From an uncultured Acidimicrobiales bacterium (lineage in GTDB: Bacteria; Actinomycetota; Acidimicrobiia; Acidimicrobiales; SHLQ01): DNA of 44,494 bases. The notes beneath the pieces are model-generated. The model was not told the DNA's origin and ran no database searches. It saw only the letters and a program-made list of their open reading frames with translations. A program made the position numbers and the translations under genes. Shown piece after piece: positions 17,801 to 24,795 of the stretch. Location of the stretch: the NCBI GenBank assembly GCA_938038815.1, contig CALHTF010000045.1, positions 1-44,494 on the forward strand, written 5' to 3'. Position 1 is the stretch's first letter, and the number at the start of each line of letters is the position of its first letter.

Positions 17801-18020
17801 CGAGGTCGCCCAGGTTCTCCAAACCATCGTCGAGAACATCGAGCGAGGCGTGTTCCCGGCCCACCCCGATGTGCCGTCGACGTTCAACACCTACAACTGC
17901 CCTTACTGCGACCCCGACCGGCTCGGAACCTCGGCCGCCTACCGCCGGTGGGAGCGCAAGAAGTTGTCGCCCCAGATCGACTCGTACCGCATGTTGGTTG
18001 AGGAGGGGAAACTTGTCTGA
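14886..18020 (+). CDS. AddB-like PD-(D/E)XK nuclease subunit of a helicase-nuclease
   Basis: Large protein of 1044 residues, partner of the UvrD-type subunit encoded next, acting in double-strand-break end processing. The N-terminal two thirds resemble an inactivated SF1 helicase scaffold: there is no Walker A GxGKT where the fold begins (LTVVVPTNYVGLSIRRA). The C-terminal domain is a RecB-type nuclease with VTDYKTG (Asp902, Lys904). Three of the four cysteines that hold the AddB iron-sulfur cluster are present (Cys737 in TNCPHRYL, Cys1005 and Cys1008 in NCPYC). The position expected for the fourth is Gly1014. The stop overlaps the AddA start by eight bases. Confidence 0.85.
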   Translation: MPVRCIPAPAGPPALEALHQLIDDTKDGDLLRRLTVVVPTNYVGLSIRRAIARSRGLAGVTFLTPYRLAELLGAAQLAAQNKRPVSTPVVAAAVRQVLAADAGMFADVVHHPSTERTLVRTHRELSEVSTEGLARLAKASRRAGEVVRIHQAVKEQLDAEWYSEHDLMGSATAVIEANAPLLADLGDIVIHLPQQLSNAAIAMFAALSERQPVTVIGGFTGNEKADTTLRSALDRLEVHVDSPTVDASVATNVIISTADADDEVRVAVRQVVEAARAGIPLERIAVLYGADRPYARQLHEQLHAAGVPFNGAAVRSIGESLVGQTLVRMLDLPDRKFRRDDLFTVLGSAALRDKNGRFVPTSAWERVSREAGILGGRDQWEARLGHLLEDLQLDLEGEQRTEGREYAMRRIENKQERTTELLEFFTELANDLEPETVPPTWRAKSAWAKKLIRRYIGGDDTRTEWPPIEIAAAEKVEAALERLSGLDKIEPYPSLAVFRRTLELELDSGLGREGRFGEGILVGPVSAAFGLDLDHVIIVGLAEGVFPSHPRDDSLLPDRERETVAGELVLRKARMGDQHRDFLCALAAARQGVVLCFPRGDLRRSTERMASRWLLAIAGRLAGEEISGEDLTKFSNHDWYTETPSFAGGLARLSFPATTQEYSLRSLFEHQVTAAPLADHHLAQNEPAFRRSIELTKARRSRDFTRFDGNLSHLTIPSPADEGVFMSPTRLEAWTNCPHRYLMQNVLRISEIERYDQQLRISPLDRGNIIHQALDEFYGEMIAEGTQLAYSEEWTETHRNKLQEIARNQCKRYEDRGLTGKAIFWERDKRKILRELDEFLTADNVTRSVWQAMPMHTELGFGVRDATQPAITVPLPDGRSVRFRGSIDRLDVGFDGSLYVTDYKTGNSKSYRELTESNPVQHGQRLQLPVYALAARANRGREDVAITVNYWFIKDTEKYKLVGYTFTDKVETEVAQVLQTIVENIERGVFPAHPDVPSTFNTYNCPYCDPDRLGTSAAYRRWERKKLSPQIDSYRMLVEEGKLV

Positions 18021-21000
18021 ACAAGGACAACTCTTCAACTTCGACGAGCACGCGATCCCGAACGAGCCACCGGCCGCGCCGACCTCGGACGATCGACCGG
18101 CGCGACCCGAGCCGAAAGACCAAGCGCAACGAAACCAGATCGCCATCTCGATCGACGAAACCCTCTTCGTCGAGGCCGGCGCCGGTTCGGGTAAGACCAC
18201 CGCGCTGGTGAACCGGGTTATCTCACTGATCCAAAGCGGCATCGGCGTCGAGAACATCGCCGCCATCACCTTCACGGAGAAGGCGGCGGCCGAACTGCGC
18301 GACCGAATCCGATCGGTTCTCGCCGACCGCGCCGCCAAAGCCGAATCCGGCGACGACCGAGCCCAGCTCGAAGATGCACTCGACAATCTCGACGGCGCCG
18401 CCATCTCGACCCTGCACGCCTTTGCCCAACGCGTGCTTTCCGAACACCCGGTCGAAGCTCAGCTGCCCCCCGCCGTCGAGGTAGCCGACGAGATCAGCTC
18501 GACGGTCGCCTTCGACGAGCGATGGACCCAATTCATCGATCAACTGCTCGACACGCCCGAAAGCGCCCGCGACTTCCTCATCGGCAGCGCGGTCGGGATG
18601 TCCCTCGACCACCTGCGCCAGGTCGCCCGCCAGTTCAACAACAACTGGGACTTGGTGGCCGAACAAGTGCCCGAGCCGGCCGACGATCACATCGAACTCG
18701 ACCTCGAGTCGGTCATTCGCCAACTCGAGGCGACGACCGCACTCCGGGAGTTCGCCAACGACCCCACCGACAAGCTCGCCGTTCGACTGGGTGAGCTCCA
18801 CGAATGGGCGCTGTCGATTCGCCGCAGCGCCGACGACATCGAAACCCTCGAGCGCCTGGCCAATCCGCCGGTCACCCTCAAGTCCGGCATGGGTCGTAAG
18901 GACAGCTGGAACGATCCGGCGTGGCCCATCGATATGGTCAAGAAGTCGCTCGACGACACCCGCCACGCAATCGAGGCCGAGTTCGCCACCATCGCCGACG
19001 CCGCGCTCACCTCGCTGAGCAGCCGCCTCGCCAGTTGGACCCTCGATGCGGCCGAAGATCGCCGGCTCGAAGGTCGTCTGGAATATCACGACCTGTTGGT
19101 TCGGGCCCGTCAGGTGCTGCGCAACACCGAGTTTGGGCCGTCGGTTCGCGAGAGTCTCCGCAGCCGCTATCAGCGCCTGCTGCTCGACGAATTTCAAGAC
19201 ACCGACCCCATACAGGTCGAGCTCGCCACGCTTATCGCCAGCCCCGACACCGACGGAACCAAACCGTGGCACGAACTCACCGTTCCGCCGGGCTCGTTGT
19301 TCTTTGTTGGCGACCCGAAGCAGTCGATCTACCGGTTCCGTCGGGCCGATATCAACCTGTTCCTCGAAGCCCGCACCACCTATAGCGATGCCCCGGTCCA
19401 GCTGAGCACCAACTTCCGCACAACGGTGCCGATCATCTCGTGGATCAACCACGTGTTCGGACGGTTGATCACGTTCCGTGAAGGCTCCCAACCCCACTAC
19501 GAGCCGCTCGACCCGGTACGCGCCGCCGCCCCGAAAGGCCACGCCGTTACCGTCATTGGCAAGCAGCACGAGAAGAACGTCAAGGCCGACGAGCTCCGCC
19601 GCCGAGAAGCATCCGATGTCGCCAACACGATCTGTCTGGCGATGCAGGAAGGCTGGGAAGTCCACGACAAGGAGGCCGGCCCCGATGCGCAGGGCCGCGA
19701 CCAGTGGCGACCCGCCAAGCTTGGCGACTTCACCATCTTGATCCCGGCCCGCACCTCGCTGAGTGCGCTCGAGTTCGCCCTCGATCAGGCCGGGGTGCCG
19801 TACCGAGCCGAGAGCAGCTCGCTGGTGTACACCACCCCCGAAATTCGCGACGTGCTCGCCGTGCTTCGCTCGATCGCCGACCCCACCGACGAACTAGCGC
19901 TCTCGACGGCATTGCGTTCGTCGGTGTTCGGGTGTGGCGACGACGACCTCTACACCTTCAAGCTCGACCATCGAGGAATCTGGAACCACCAGGCCGATCT
20001 ACCCGAGACCCTGCCCGCCGACCACCCAGTCGGCGAGGCGATCACCTTCCTGTGCGAGCTTTCTCGGGCGCAGATGTGGCTGTCGCCCAGCGAACTCATC
20101 GAACGGGTGGTGCGCGAACGGTTGCTGTTGGAATTGGCCTTCACCGATCGTCGGCCTCGCGACCTGTGGCGTCGCTTCCGTTTCCTCATCGACCAAGCCC
20201 GGGCCTACGCCGAGTCCGAGGGTGGCGGTCTCCGCGAGTATCTCAAGTGGGCCGAGCTGCAAAGCTCCGAAGGCGCCCGGGTATCGGAGTCGGTGTTGCC
20301 CGAAACCGACGACGACTCAGTGCGGATCATGACTATTCACGGCTCGAAAGGTTTGGAGTTTCCGATCACCATCTTGTCGGGGCTCACGACTGAGGCGGCT
20401 CGCAAGAACAACGGTGTGCAGGTGCTGTTTCCCCACGAGGGTCCGTGTGTCATCAAGATCCGCAAGGACCTCGAAAGCCTCGACTTCCAACGCCACATGG
20501 TCATCGACGAACAGATGGGCTTTCACGAAGCCTTACGCCTTCTCTACGTGGCGGCTACCCGAGCCCGCGACCACCTGGTGGTCTCGATGCATCACAAGAC
20601 GCCTGGCACGCCCAAGACGGCGGTCGAGCGGTTCACCATGGCCGAACTCATTGGTTGCGCACTCGAGGATGCACCGCGGTTTGAACTGCTCGACTTCAAC
20701 ACGACGGGTGCGGTCGACTCCCCACCGATCGACGCTGCCGACCCGTTGCTGGCCAAGGACCAATGGGAAGCCGAACGCGACCACGCCTTGACCACTGGTT
20801 CTCGCCGCCGAGTCCTGGCGGCAACCACCATCGCCCAGCTGGCGAGCAATACCGAGCAACAACGGATCGCCCTCGACGACGACCCTGCCCGCGACCCGGG
20901 CCTCCAGAAACAGGGCCGTAACCTCGACCTCCCACCGTGGCAAAAGGGTCGTTACGGCACCGCCATTGGCCGAGCGGTGCACGGCACCCTGCAAACCGTC

Positions 21001-21525
21001 GATCTGGTGACCGGCGATGGGCTCGCCGAAACGGCTGCTGCCCAATCGGCTGCCGAAGGTGTGGGGCGTCAGCAAAGCGTCGTCGAGGCACTCGCTGGTT
21101 CGGCTCTGCAAACTTCGGTGGTCACCGAAGCGATCAGCGGCGAGTACTGGCGAGAGATGTACGTCGCCGCGCCGCTCAGCGACGATCTGGTGCTCGAGGG
21201 GTACATCGACCTGTTGTACCGAACCGCCGATGGTCTGGTGGTGGTCGACTACAAAACCGACGCCGTACCCGACGACGCAACGCTCGAGGCCAAGCTCGCC
21301 CGGTACCGCCTCCAGGGCGCGACGTATGCGTTGGCTGTCGAGGAAGCGACCGGCGAGACGGTGACCCGGGTCGTGTTTGCGTTCCTGGCCGAAGACGGTT
21401 CGATCGAGCGCGACGTGGCCGACCTTCGAGGCGCCATCGACGAAGTGCGAGCCACCGCAGTACACGCAGCGACCGCCGCCCCCGGATCGGTTGGGGCAAC
21501 GTCGACAGTGGCCAACATCGAGTAG
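18013..21525 (+). CDS. AddA-like UvrD-family helicase-nuclease subunit
   Basis: ATP-dependent DNA helicase with a C-terminal nuclease, 1170 residues. Walker A GAGSGKTT lies near residues 56-63, and motif Ia reads ITFTEKAAAELR. Walker B LLLDEFQDTDPIQ is near 390. Later motifs are FVGDPKQSIYRFRRAD, LSTNFRTTVPI, IMTIHGSKGLEFP and LYVAATRARDHL. The nuclease motif EGYIDLLYR...VVDYKTD lies near 1060-1083. I chose the TTG at 18013 because AGGAGGGG ends four bases before it. The N-terminal tail contains QGQLFNF, close to a sliding-clamp-binding motif. Together with AddB it would form a RecBCD-like enzyme that resects DNA ends for recombination. Confidence 0.88.
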   Translation: MSEQGQLFNFDEHAIPNEPPAAPTSDDRPARPEPKDQAQRNQIAISIDETLFVEAGAGSGKTTALVNRVISLIQSGIGVENIAAITFTEKAAAELRDRIRSVLADRAAKAESGDDRAQLEDALDNLDGAAISTLHAFAQRVLSEHPVEAQLPPAVEVADEISSTVAFDERWTQFIDQLLDTPESARDFLIGSAVGMSLDHLRQVARQFNNNWDLVAEQVPEPADDHIELDLESVIRQLEATTALREFANDPTDKLAVRLGELHEWALSIRRSADDIETLERLANPPVTLKSGMGRKDSWNDPAWPIDMVKKSLDDTRHAIEAEFATIADAALTSLSSRLASWTLDAAEDRRLEGRLEYHDLLVRARQVLRNTEFGPSVRESLRSRYQRLLLDEFQDTDPIQVELATLIASPDTDGTKPWHELTVPPGSLFFVGDPKQSIYRFRRADINLFLEARTTYSDAPVQLSTNFRTTVPIISWINHVFGRLITFREGSQPHYEPLDPVRAAAPKGHAVTVIGKQHEKNVKADELRRREASDVANTICLAMQEGWEVHDKEAGPDAQGRDQWRPAKLGDFTILIPARTSLSALEFALDQAGVPYRAESSSLVYTTPEIRDVLAVLRSIADPTDELALSTALRSSVFGCGDDDLYTFKLDHRGIWNHQADLPETLPADHPVGEAITFLCELSRAQMWLSPSELIERVVRERLLLELAFTDRRPRDLWRRFRFLIDQARAYAESEGGGLREYLKWAELQSSEGARVSESVLPETDDDSVRIMTIHGSKGLEFPITILSGLTTEAARKNNGVQVLFPHEGPCVIKIRKDLESLDFQRHMVIDEQMGFHEALRLLYVAATRARDHLVVSMHHKTPGTPKTAVERFTMAELIGCALEDAPRFELLDFNTTGAVDSPPIDAADPLLAKDQWEAERDHALTTGSRRRVLAATTIAQLASNTEQQRIALDDDPARDPGLQKQGRNLDLPPWQKGRYGTAIGRAVHGTLQTVDLVTGDGLAETAAAQSAAEGVGRQQSVVEALAGSALQTSVVTEAISGEYWREMYVAAPLSDDLVLEGYIDLLYRTADGLVVVDYKTDAVPDDATLEAKLARYRLQGATYALAVEEATGETVTRVVFAFLAEDGSIERDVADLRGAIDEVRATAVHAATAAPGSVGATSTVANIE

Positions 21526-21557
21526 ACCGCGCTGGAATACTGGGCCCTCAACCCGGT

Positions 21558-21563
21558 TATACT
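21558..21563 (+). promoter_or_regulatory. Candidate -10 element for a short structured transcript
   Basis: TATACT, five of six matches to the sigma-A consensus. It predicts a start near 21570, four bases before a structured region ending in a T-run. The upstream TGGAAT is a weak -35 candidate. Confidence 0.4.
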
Positions 21564-21573
21564 GACTACGTAC

Positions 21574-21638
21574 AACCCCGGCCTTCCACTCAGCCAACGA
21601 GGTTCGCCTCCGGCATGAGGGAACGACCGGGGTTTTTT
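21574..21638 (+). terminator. Structured RNA element with intrinsic terminator after AddA and before an AraC-type regulator
   Basis: The outer stem AACCCCGG (21574-21581) pairs with CCGGGGTT (21627-21634), and six consecutive T's end at 21638. An inner stem TTCC/GGAA (21584-21587 with 21620-21623) follows, and inside it GAGG-TTCG-CCTC (21599-21610) forms a hairpin with a stable UUCG loop. This is more structure than a simple terminator needs. With the TATACT upstream it could be an approximately 70-nt small RNA or an attenuating leader of the AraC-type gene. At minimum it ends AddA transcription. Confidence 0.65.
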
Positions 21639-21658
21639 CTTTGTGCGACACTCGTGTC

Positions 21659-22423
21659 ATGAAGCTTCTGGTGCGAGAACCGACGTCGACCCAGCTTCGA
21701 ACGTTTGTCGAGCGGCTTTGGTACTGCGAAAGCCCCACGGCGGCTGGGCACGAGCTGGTGGCTCCGACCGGGCTGCCGCAGATCGTCGTGCCCTTTGCCG
21801 AACACGCATCGGCGCCGGTTTTGGCTGGCGTGTTCACCGCGCCACAGCCGATCGACGCGTCGGACCAACGACAAGCGTGCGGCGTCGTTTTCCGGCCTGG
21901 TTGTAGCGGTGCGTTCATCCGCGCTCCCCTCGCCGAGTTCACCGATCAACAACCCGCCCTCGATGACGGCGTTTGGGAAGGCAGCCCGCACATCGCCGAG
22001 CAACTCGCCGACGCCCGCGGCGCTCAAGTGGTGTTCGAAACCCTCGAACGATTGCTGCTTGAAGCACTGGTCGACGAGTGGTCACCCGAGGCGACGCTGC
22101 TGGCGGGTGCCCAGATGCTCGATAGCGGCGCCGCGGTAGCGAACGTGGTTTCCGAACTCGATGTCGACCGGCGACGGTTCGGCAGAGACTTCACCCAAGT
22201 GTTGGGCGTGGGCCCGAAACACTTCGCCCGTATTCGACGGTTCCAACGAGCCCTGCGAGTTGTCCGCACCTCGGGCCAGGTTCCCCTCGGACAACTCGCC
22301 GCCGAGCTCGGCTACAGCGACCAGGCGCACATGACCAGAGACTTTCGAGCGTTCTCGGGCGCTACACCGAGCAAAGTACACGGCGAGGAAACAGCCAGTC
22401 CGGGCCATTTCGTCGATGACTGA
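21659..22423 (+). CDS. AraC-family transcriptional regulator
   Basis: DNA-binding regulator of 254 residues. The N-terminal half is a cupin-like sensing domain of the kind often annotated DUF6597 (LRTFVERLWYCES, then a beta-rich stretch). The C-terminal 100 residues form the double helix-turn-helix, including PLGQLAAELGYSDQAHMTRD and the ending FRAFSGATPSKV. I chose the ATG at 21659; an in-frame TTG at 21641 is less likely. The gene starts 21 bp after a T-run terminator. It lies 45 bp before a VOC-family gene on the same strand, which it may regulate. Confidence 0.85.
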   Translation: MKLLVREPTSTQLRTFVERLWYCESPTAAGHELVAPTGLPQIVVPFAEHASAPVLAGVFTAPQPIDASDQRQACGVVFRPGCSGAFIRAPLAEFTDQQPALDDGVWEGSPHIAEQLADARGAQVVFETLERLLLEALVDEWSPEATLLAGAQMLDSGAAVANVVSELDVDRRRFGRDFTQVLGVGPKHFARIRRFQRALRVVRTSGQVPLGQLAAELGYSDQAHMTRDFRAFSGATPSKVHGEETASPGHFVDD

Positions 22424-22468
22424 CATTTTCTTCAAGACAACCATCTACTCATCAGCAACGATGACGCC

Positions 22469-22924
22469 ATGACCAATCAAAACAACCCGGCCAACCTCGC
22501 CGTCTTCGTTCGACTCATCGTCGACGATGCTTCGGCGGCAATCGACTTTTACACCGCGGCCTTCGAAGCGACCGAGATCCTTCGATTCGCCGATCCATCC
22601 GGCAAGATCGTCCACGCCGAAATTCAGATCGGCGACGACATCGTGTCGCTCAGCGAAAGTGACGGCGAAACCAACCGTTCGCCCTCCCAACTCGGCGGCT
22701 CGCCGGTAATCGTCACGGTCAACACGACCGACGTTGACGCCATCGCCGAGCGAATGATGGCCAACGGCGCACAGGCCATCTTCCCGGTCGACGATCGCGA
22801 CTACGGCCGCCGAGATGGCCGCTACCGTGACCCGGAAGGCCACGTGTGGATCATTGGCCAGGAGGCCGAGGCGCTCTCGAACGACGAGATCGCCGACCGT
22901 TTGGCCGCTGGCGACGACGGCTAG
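22469..22924 (+). CDS. VOC family (glyoxalase/PhnB-like) protein
   Basis: Small protein of 151 residues with two beta-alpha-beta-beta-beta modules of the vicinal-oxygen-chelate fold. Module 1 runs from FVRLIVDDASAAIDFYTAAF to VHAEIQIGDDIVSLSE, and module 2 from VIVTVNTTDVDAIAERMMANG to YRDPEGHVWIIGQE. This arrangement is typical of PhnB-like and resistance-type VOC proteins. Possible metal ligands are the His in VHAEI and the Glu/His near DPEGHVW. The substrate is unknown. It follows the AraC-type gene at 45 bp. A 6-bp hairpin (22935-22949) follows its stop. Confidence 0.8.
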   Translation: MTNQNNPANLAVFVRLIVDDASAAIDFYTAAFEATEILRFADPSGKIVHAEIQIGDDIVSLSESDGETNRSPSQLGGSPVIVTVNTTDVDAIAERMMANGAQAIFPVDDRDYGRRDGRYRDPEGHVWIIGQEAEALSNDEIADRLAAGDDG

Positions 22925-22934
22925 GCCCCGCTCC

Positions 22935-22949
22935 CCAGGTAGAACCTGG
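22935..22949 (+). terminator. Small stem-loop between the VOC and NYN genes
   Basis: CCAGGT-AGA-ACCTGG is a perfect 6-bp stem with a 3-nt loop just after the VOC stop codon. It lacks a T-run. A TAGGGT (22958-22963) a few bases later may be the -10 of the NYN gene, giving a leader of about two bases. Confidence 0.35.
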
Positions 22950-22972
22950 CCCATCGCTAGGGTGGCCAGCAG

Positions 22973-23659
22973 ATGTCATCGCCCGAGCAACAAGCCAAAC
23001 AACGTGTATCGGTCTTTATCGACGGACAAAACCTCTACAAGGGTGTCTCGAAGCTGTTCAAGACTCGGGTCCACCCGGTGCTCATCGCCCGCGAACTGGC
23101 GGGCGATCGCGACCTGGGAAAGGTTCGTTACTACAGCGGTGTGCACCAACCCCGCGAGAACCCAAAGATCCACGCCATGTCGATGCGACGCCACAAGCTG
23201 ATTCGTCGCACCGGGGTCGAGGTGATCGAACGCACGCTTCAGTACCACTGGGAGTGGGGTGTGAGGGACCGACTCCCGAGCGCCTTTAAGGCCAAGGAAG
23301 GCGAAACCCACGAGGTAACCGTCGAGCGGCACCACAAAGCCCGGGAGAAGGGCATCGACCTCGCCCTTGGCCTCGACGCCCTCGAAGCGGCCTACACCGA
23401 CGAGTGCGACGTGATCATCATCGTGAGCCGAGACCAAGACCTCGCCGAGATTGCCCGCGAGGTGAAGGGACGAGCCTCGACCCGCCAGGTGCGAGTCGAG
23501 GTCGCCATTCCGGCCAGCGACAAGTACCGCCACATCATGGAGGGGTACGACTACACCCACTTCATCGACCGGGCGATGGTCGATCGGTGCAAGGATAAGT
23601 TCGACTACTTCCAGAAACTTCCGAAAAAAGCGGTCGGCACGTTCCTCGACACCTTGTAG
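22973..23659 (+). CDS. NYN domain protein (PIN-like RNase)
   Basis: Protein of 228 residues with the NYN fold, a PIN-like nuclease family that acts on RNA. The first acidic site is in VSVFIDGQNLY (Asp17). A second acidic group lies in REKGIDLALGLDAL. The third is the VIIIVSRDQDL strand, with the conserved S-x-D-x-D. The C-terminal part is basic. Many bacterial NYN proteins are uncharacterised, so the RNA-processing or decay role is inferred from the fold. It is convergent with the GNAT gene, with only six bases between the stops. Confidence 0.85.
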   Translation: MSSPEQQAKQRVSVFIDGQNLYKGVSKLFKTRVHPVLIARELAGDRDLGKVRYYSGVHQPRENPKIHAMSMRRHKLIRRTGVEVIERTLQYHWEWGVRDRLPSAFKAKEGETHEVTVERHHKAREKGIDLALGLDALEAAYTDECDVIIIVSRDQDLAEIAREVKGRASTRQVRVEVAIPASDKYRHIMEGYDYTHFIDRAMVDRCKDKFDYFQKLPKKAVGTFLDTL

Positions 23660-23665
23660 AGGCTT

Positions 23666-24250
23666 TTAGGCCATGCAGGGCAGCGCCCAGCGGTCTTTGG
23701 TGACCGACCAACGACACTCGACACCGGAATCTTGGAGCCCTGGGCCGGGCCGATCTGGGCCAGCTACGTAGTCCTGCTGCAGCTCAAACCCGAGTGTTCT
23801 GGGTATTCCCTCGCTCGCGATGTTGGCCTTGTCGTGGAAGATCTCCACGGTCGCTACTCCTGGCATGGCGAACGCCGCCGTAGTGGCCGCCGAAGCAATT
23901 TCTCGGGCGTACCCACGACGAACTTGGTTCCGGTCGATCCAGTAGCCAATTTCGAGCGTGCGGCGATCGCCGTCGCGCGAGATCAACCCAACCACACCAA
24001 CCAACTCGTTGGTCTCGGGCAACCAGGCGCCATAGTGGGTATCGCCGCCCTGCTTCCACGAGTCTTCCCATCGTTCGATAAGGGCTTGGCGGTCTTCGAG
24101 GCTCACCGGCTCGAACTGAGCCCAGTGAAGGAAGCCCGCCAGATGCTCGACGTTGGCCGTGACGGCTTCGTGGAGGGCCGCTGTGTCGCGGACCGTCCAT
24201 CGGCGCAGCACCAGCCTCGGCGTTTCGATCTGTTCGGGTAAACGAGCCAT
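23666..24250 (-). CDS. GNAT family N-acetyltransferase (RimJ/RimL type)
   Basis: Acetyltransferase of 194 residues. It opens with IETPRLVLRRWTVRDTAAL, the standard start of RimJ/RimL-type GNATs. It contains the GVVGLISRDGDRRTLEIGYWI strands and the acetyl-CoA-binding turn NQVRRGYAREIA. The substrate could be a ribosomal protein N-terminus or a small molecule; the sequence does not decide. The ATG at 24250 fits the domain start, and a CATACT (24257-24262) lies six bases upstream. The frame stays open further upstream but carries no recognisable domain. Confidence 0.82.
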   Translation of the reverse strand: MARLPEQIETPRLVLRRWTVRDTAALHEAVTANVEHLAGFLHWAQFEPVSLEDRQALIERWEDSWKQGGDTHYGAWLPETNELVGVVGLISRDGDRRTLEIGYWIDRNQVRRGYAREIASAATTAAFAMPGVATVEIFHDKANIASEGIPRTLGFELQQDYVAGPDRPGPGLQDSGVECRWSVTKDRWALPCMA

Positions 24251-24296
24251 GCCCCCAGTATGAAGAGTTACCGGAACTAGCGCATCTGAATTTCGA

Positions 24297-24794
24297 CTAC
24301 ACCAGGTTGAGCTGGGTTTTTCCTTGTTCGAGATCGAGCAGGAATCGCTTGGCGTCGAGGCCGCCGGCAAAACCAGTGAGCGACCCATCGGCTCCAACTA
24401 CCCGGTGACACGGCAGCACGATCGATACCGGGTTGCGGCCGTTGGCGGCGCCGATCGCCCGAACGGCTTTGGGTCGACCGAGCAGCTTGGCTTGTTCGCC
24501 GTAGGTGGCGGTTTCGCCGTAGGGGATCTTGGCGAGCGACTGCCACGTCGCCACTTGGAACTCGGTGCCCCGCAGGTCGAGGGGCACGTCGAAACTCTTG
24601 CGATCGCCAGCGAAGAACTCGTCGAGTTGTTGCACCGTCTTGGTGAGCACCGGGTTCGACGCGTCGGCCACGATCTCTCCCTCGAGGCGGACCCGCTTCG
24701 GTGAGTCGTCGGGCCACAGCACCGCCACGAGTCCGTCGTCGGATGCCACGAGGTCGAGTTGACCGAGCGGAGAGTCGTAAGTGGTGGAGTACAT
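24297..24794 (-). CDS. ogt: Methylated-DNA-[protein]-cysteine S-methyltransferase
   Basis: Suicide repair protein of 165 residues that transfers O6-alkyl groups from guanine to its own cysteine. The acceptor Cys129 lies in VLPCHRVVGADG. The helix-turn-helix and arginine finger are in YGEQAKLLGRPKAVRAIGAANGRNP. An N-terminal RNase-H-like domain (MYSTTYDSPLGQLDLV) completes the Ogt/Ada-C architecture. The ATG follows the stop of the Ada-AlkA gene after a single base, so the two genes form an operon. The Ada fusion lacks its own methyltransferase domain, so this gene supplies that activity. Confidence 0.93.
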   Translation of the reverse strand: MYSTTYDSPLGQLDLVASDDGLVAVLWPDDSPKRVRLEGEIVADASNPVLTKTVQQLDEFFAGDRKSFDVPLDLRGTEFQVATWQSLAKIPYGETATYGEQAKLLGRPKAVRAIGAANGRNPVSIVLPCHRVVGADGSLTGFAGGLDAKRFLLDLEQGKTQLNLV

Positions 24795-24795
24795 G

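Noticed and set aside
16914..18404. Long open frame of 496 codons on the minus strand opposite AddB/AddA
   Set aside because: It is a GC-bias shadow of the plus-strand genes, whose helicase and nuclease motifs are unmistakable. The antisense product is low-complexity with no domain.
21574..21638. Considered as a tRNA because of an 8-bp closing stem and a GGTTCG sequence
   Set aside because: No D arm, anticodon arm or T-arm geometry can be drawn, and the 3' end is a T-run instead of an acceptor end.
20533..21942. 469-codon minus-strand frame opposite the AddA end and AraC gene
   Set aside because: Spans two clear plus-strand genes and an intrinsic terminator. The product has no recognisable motif.
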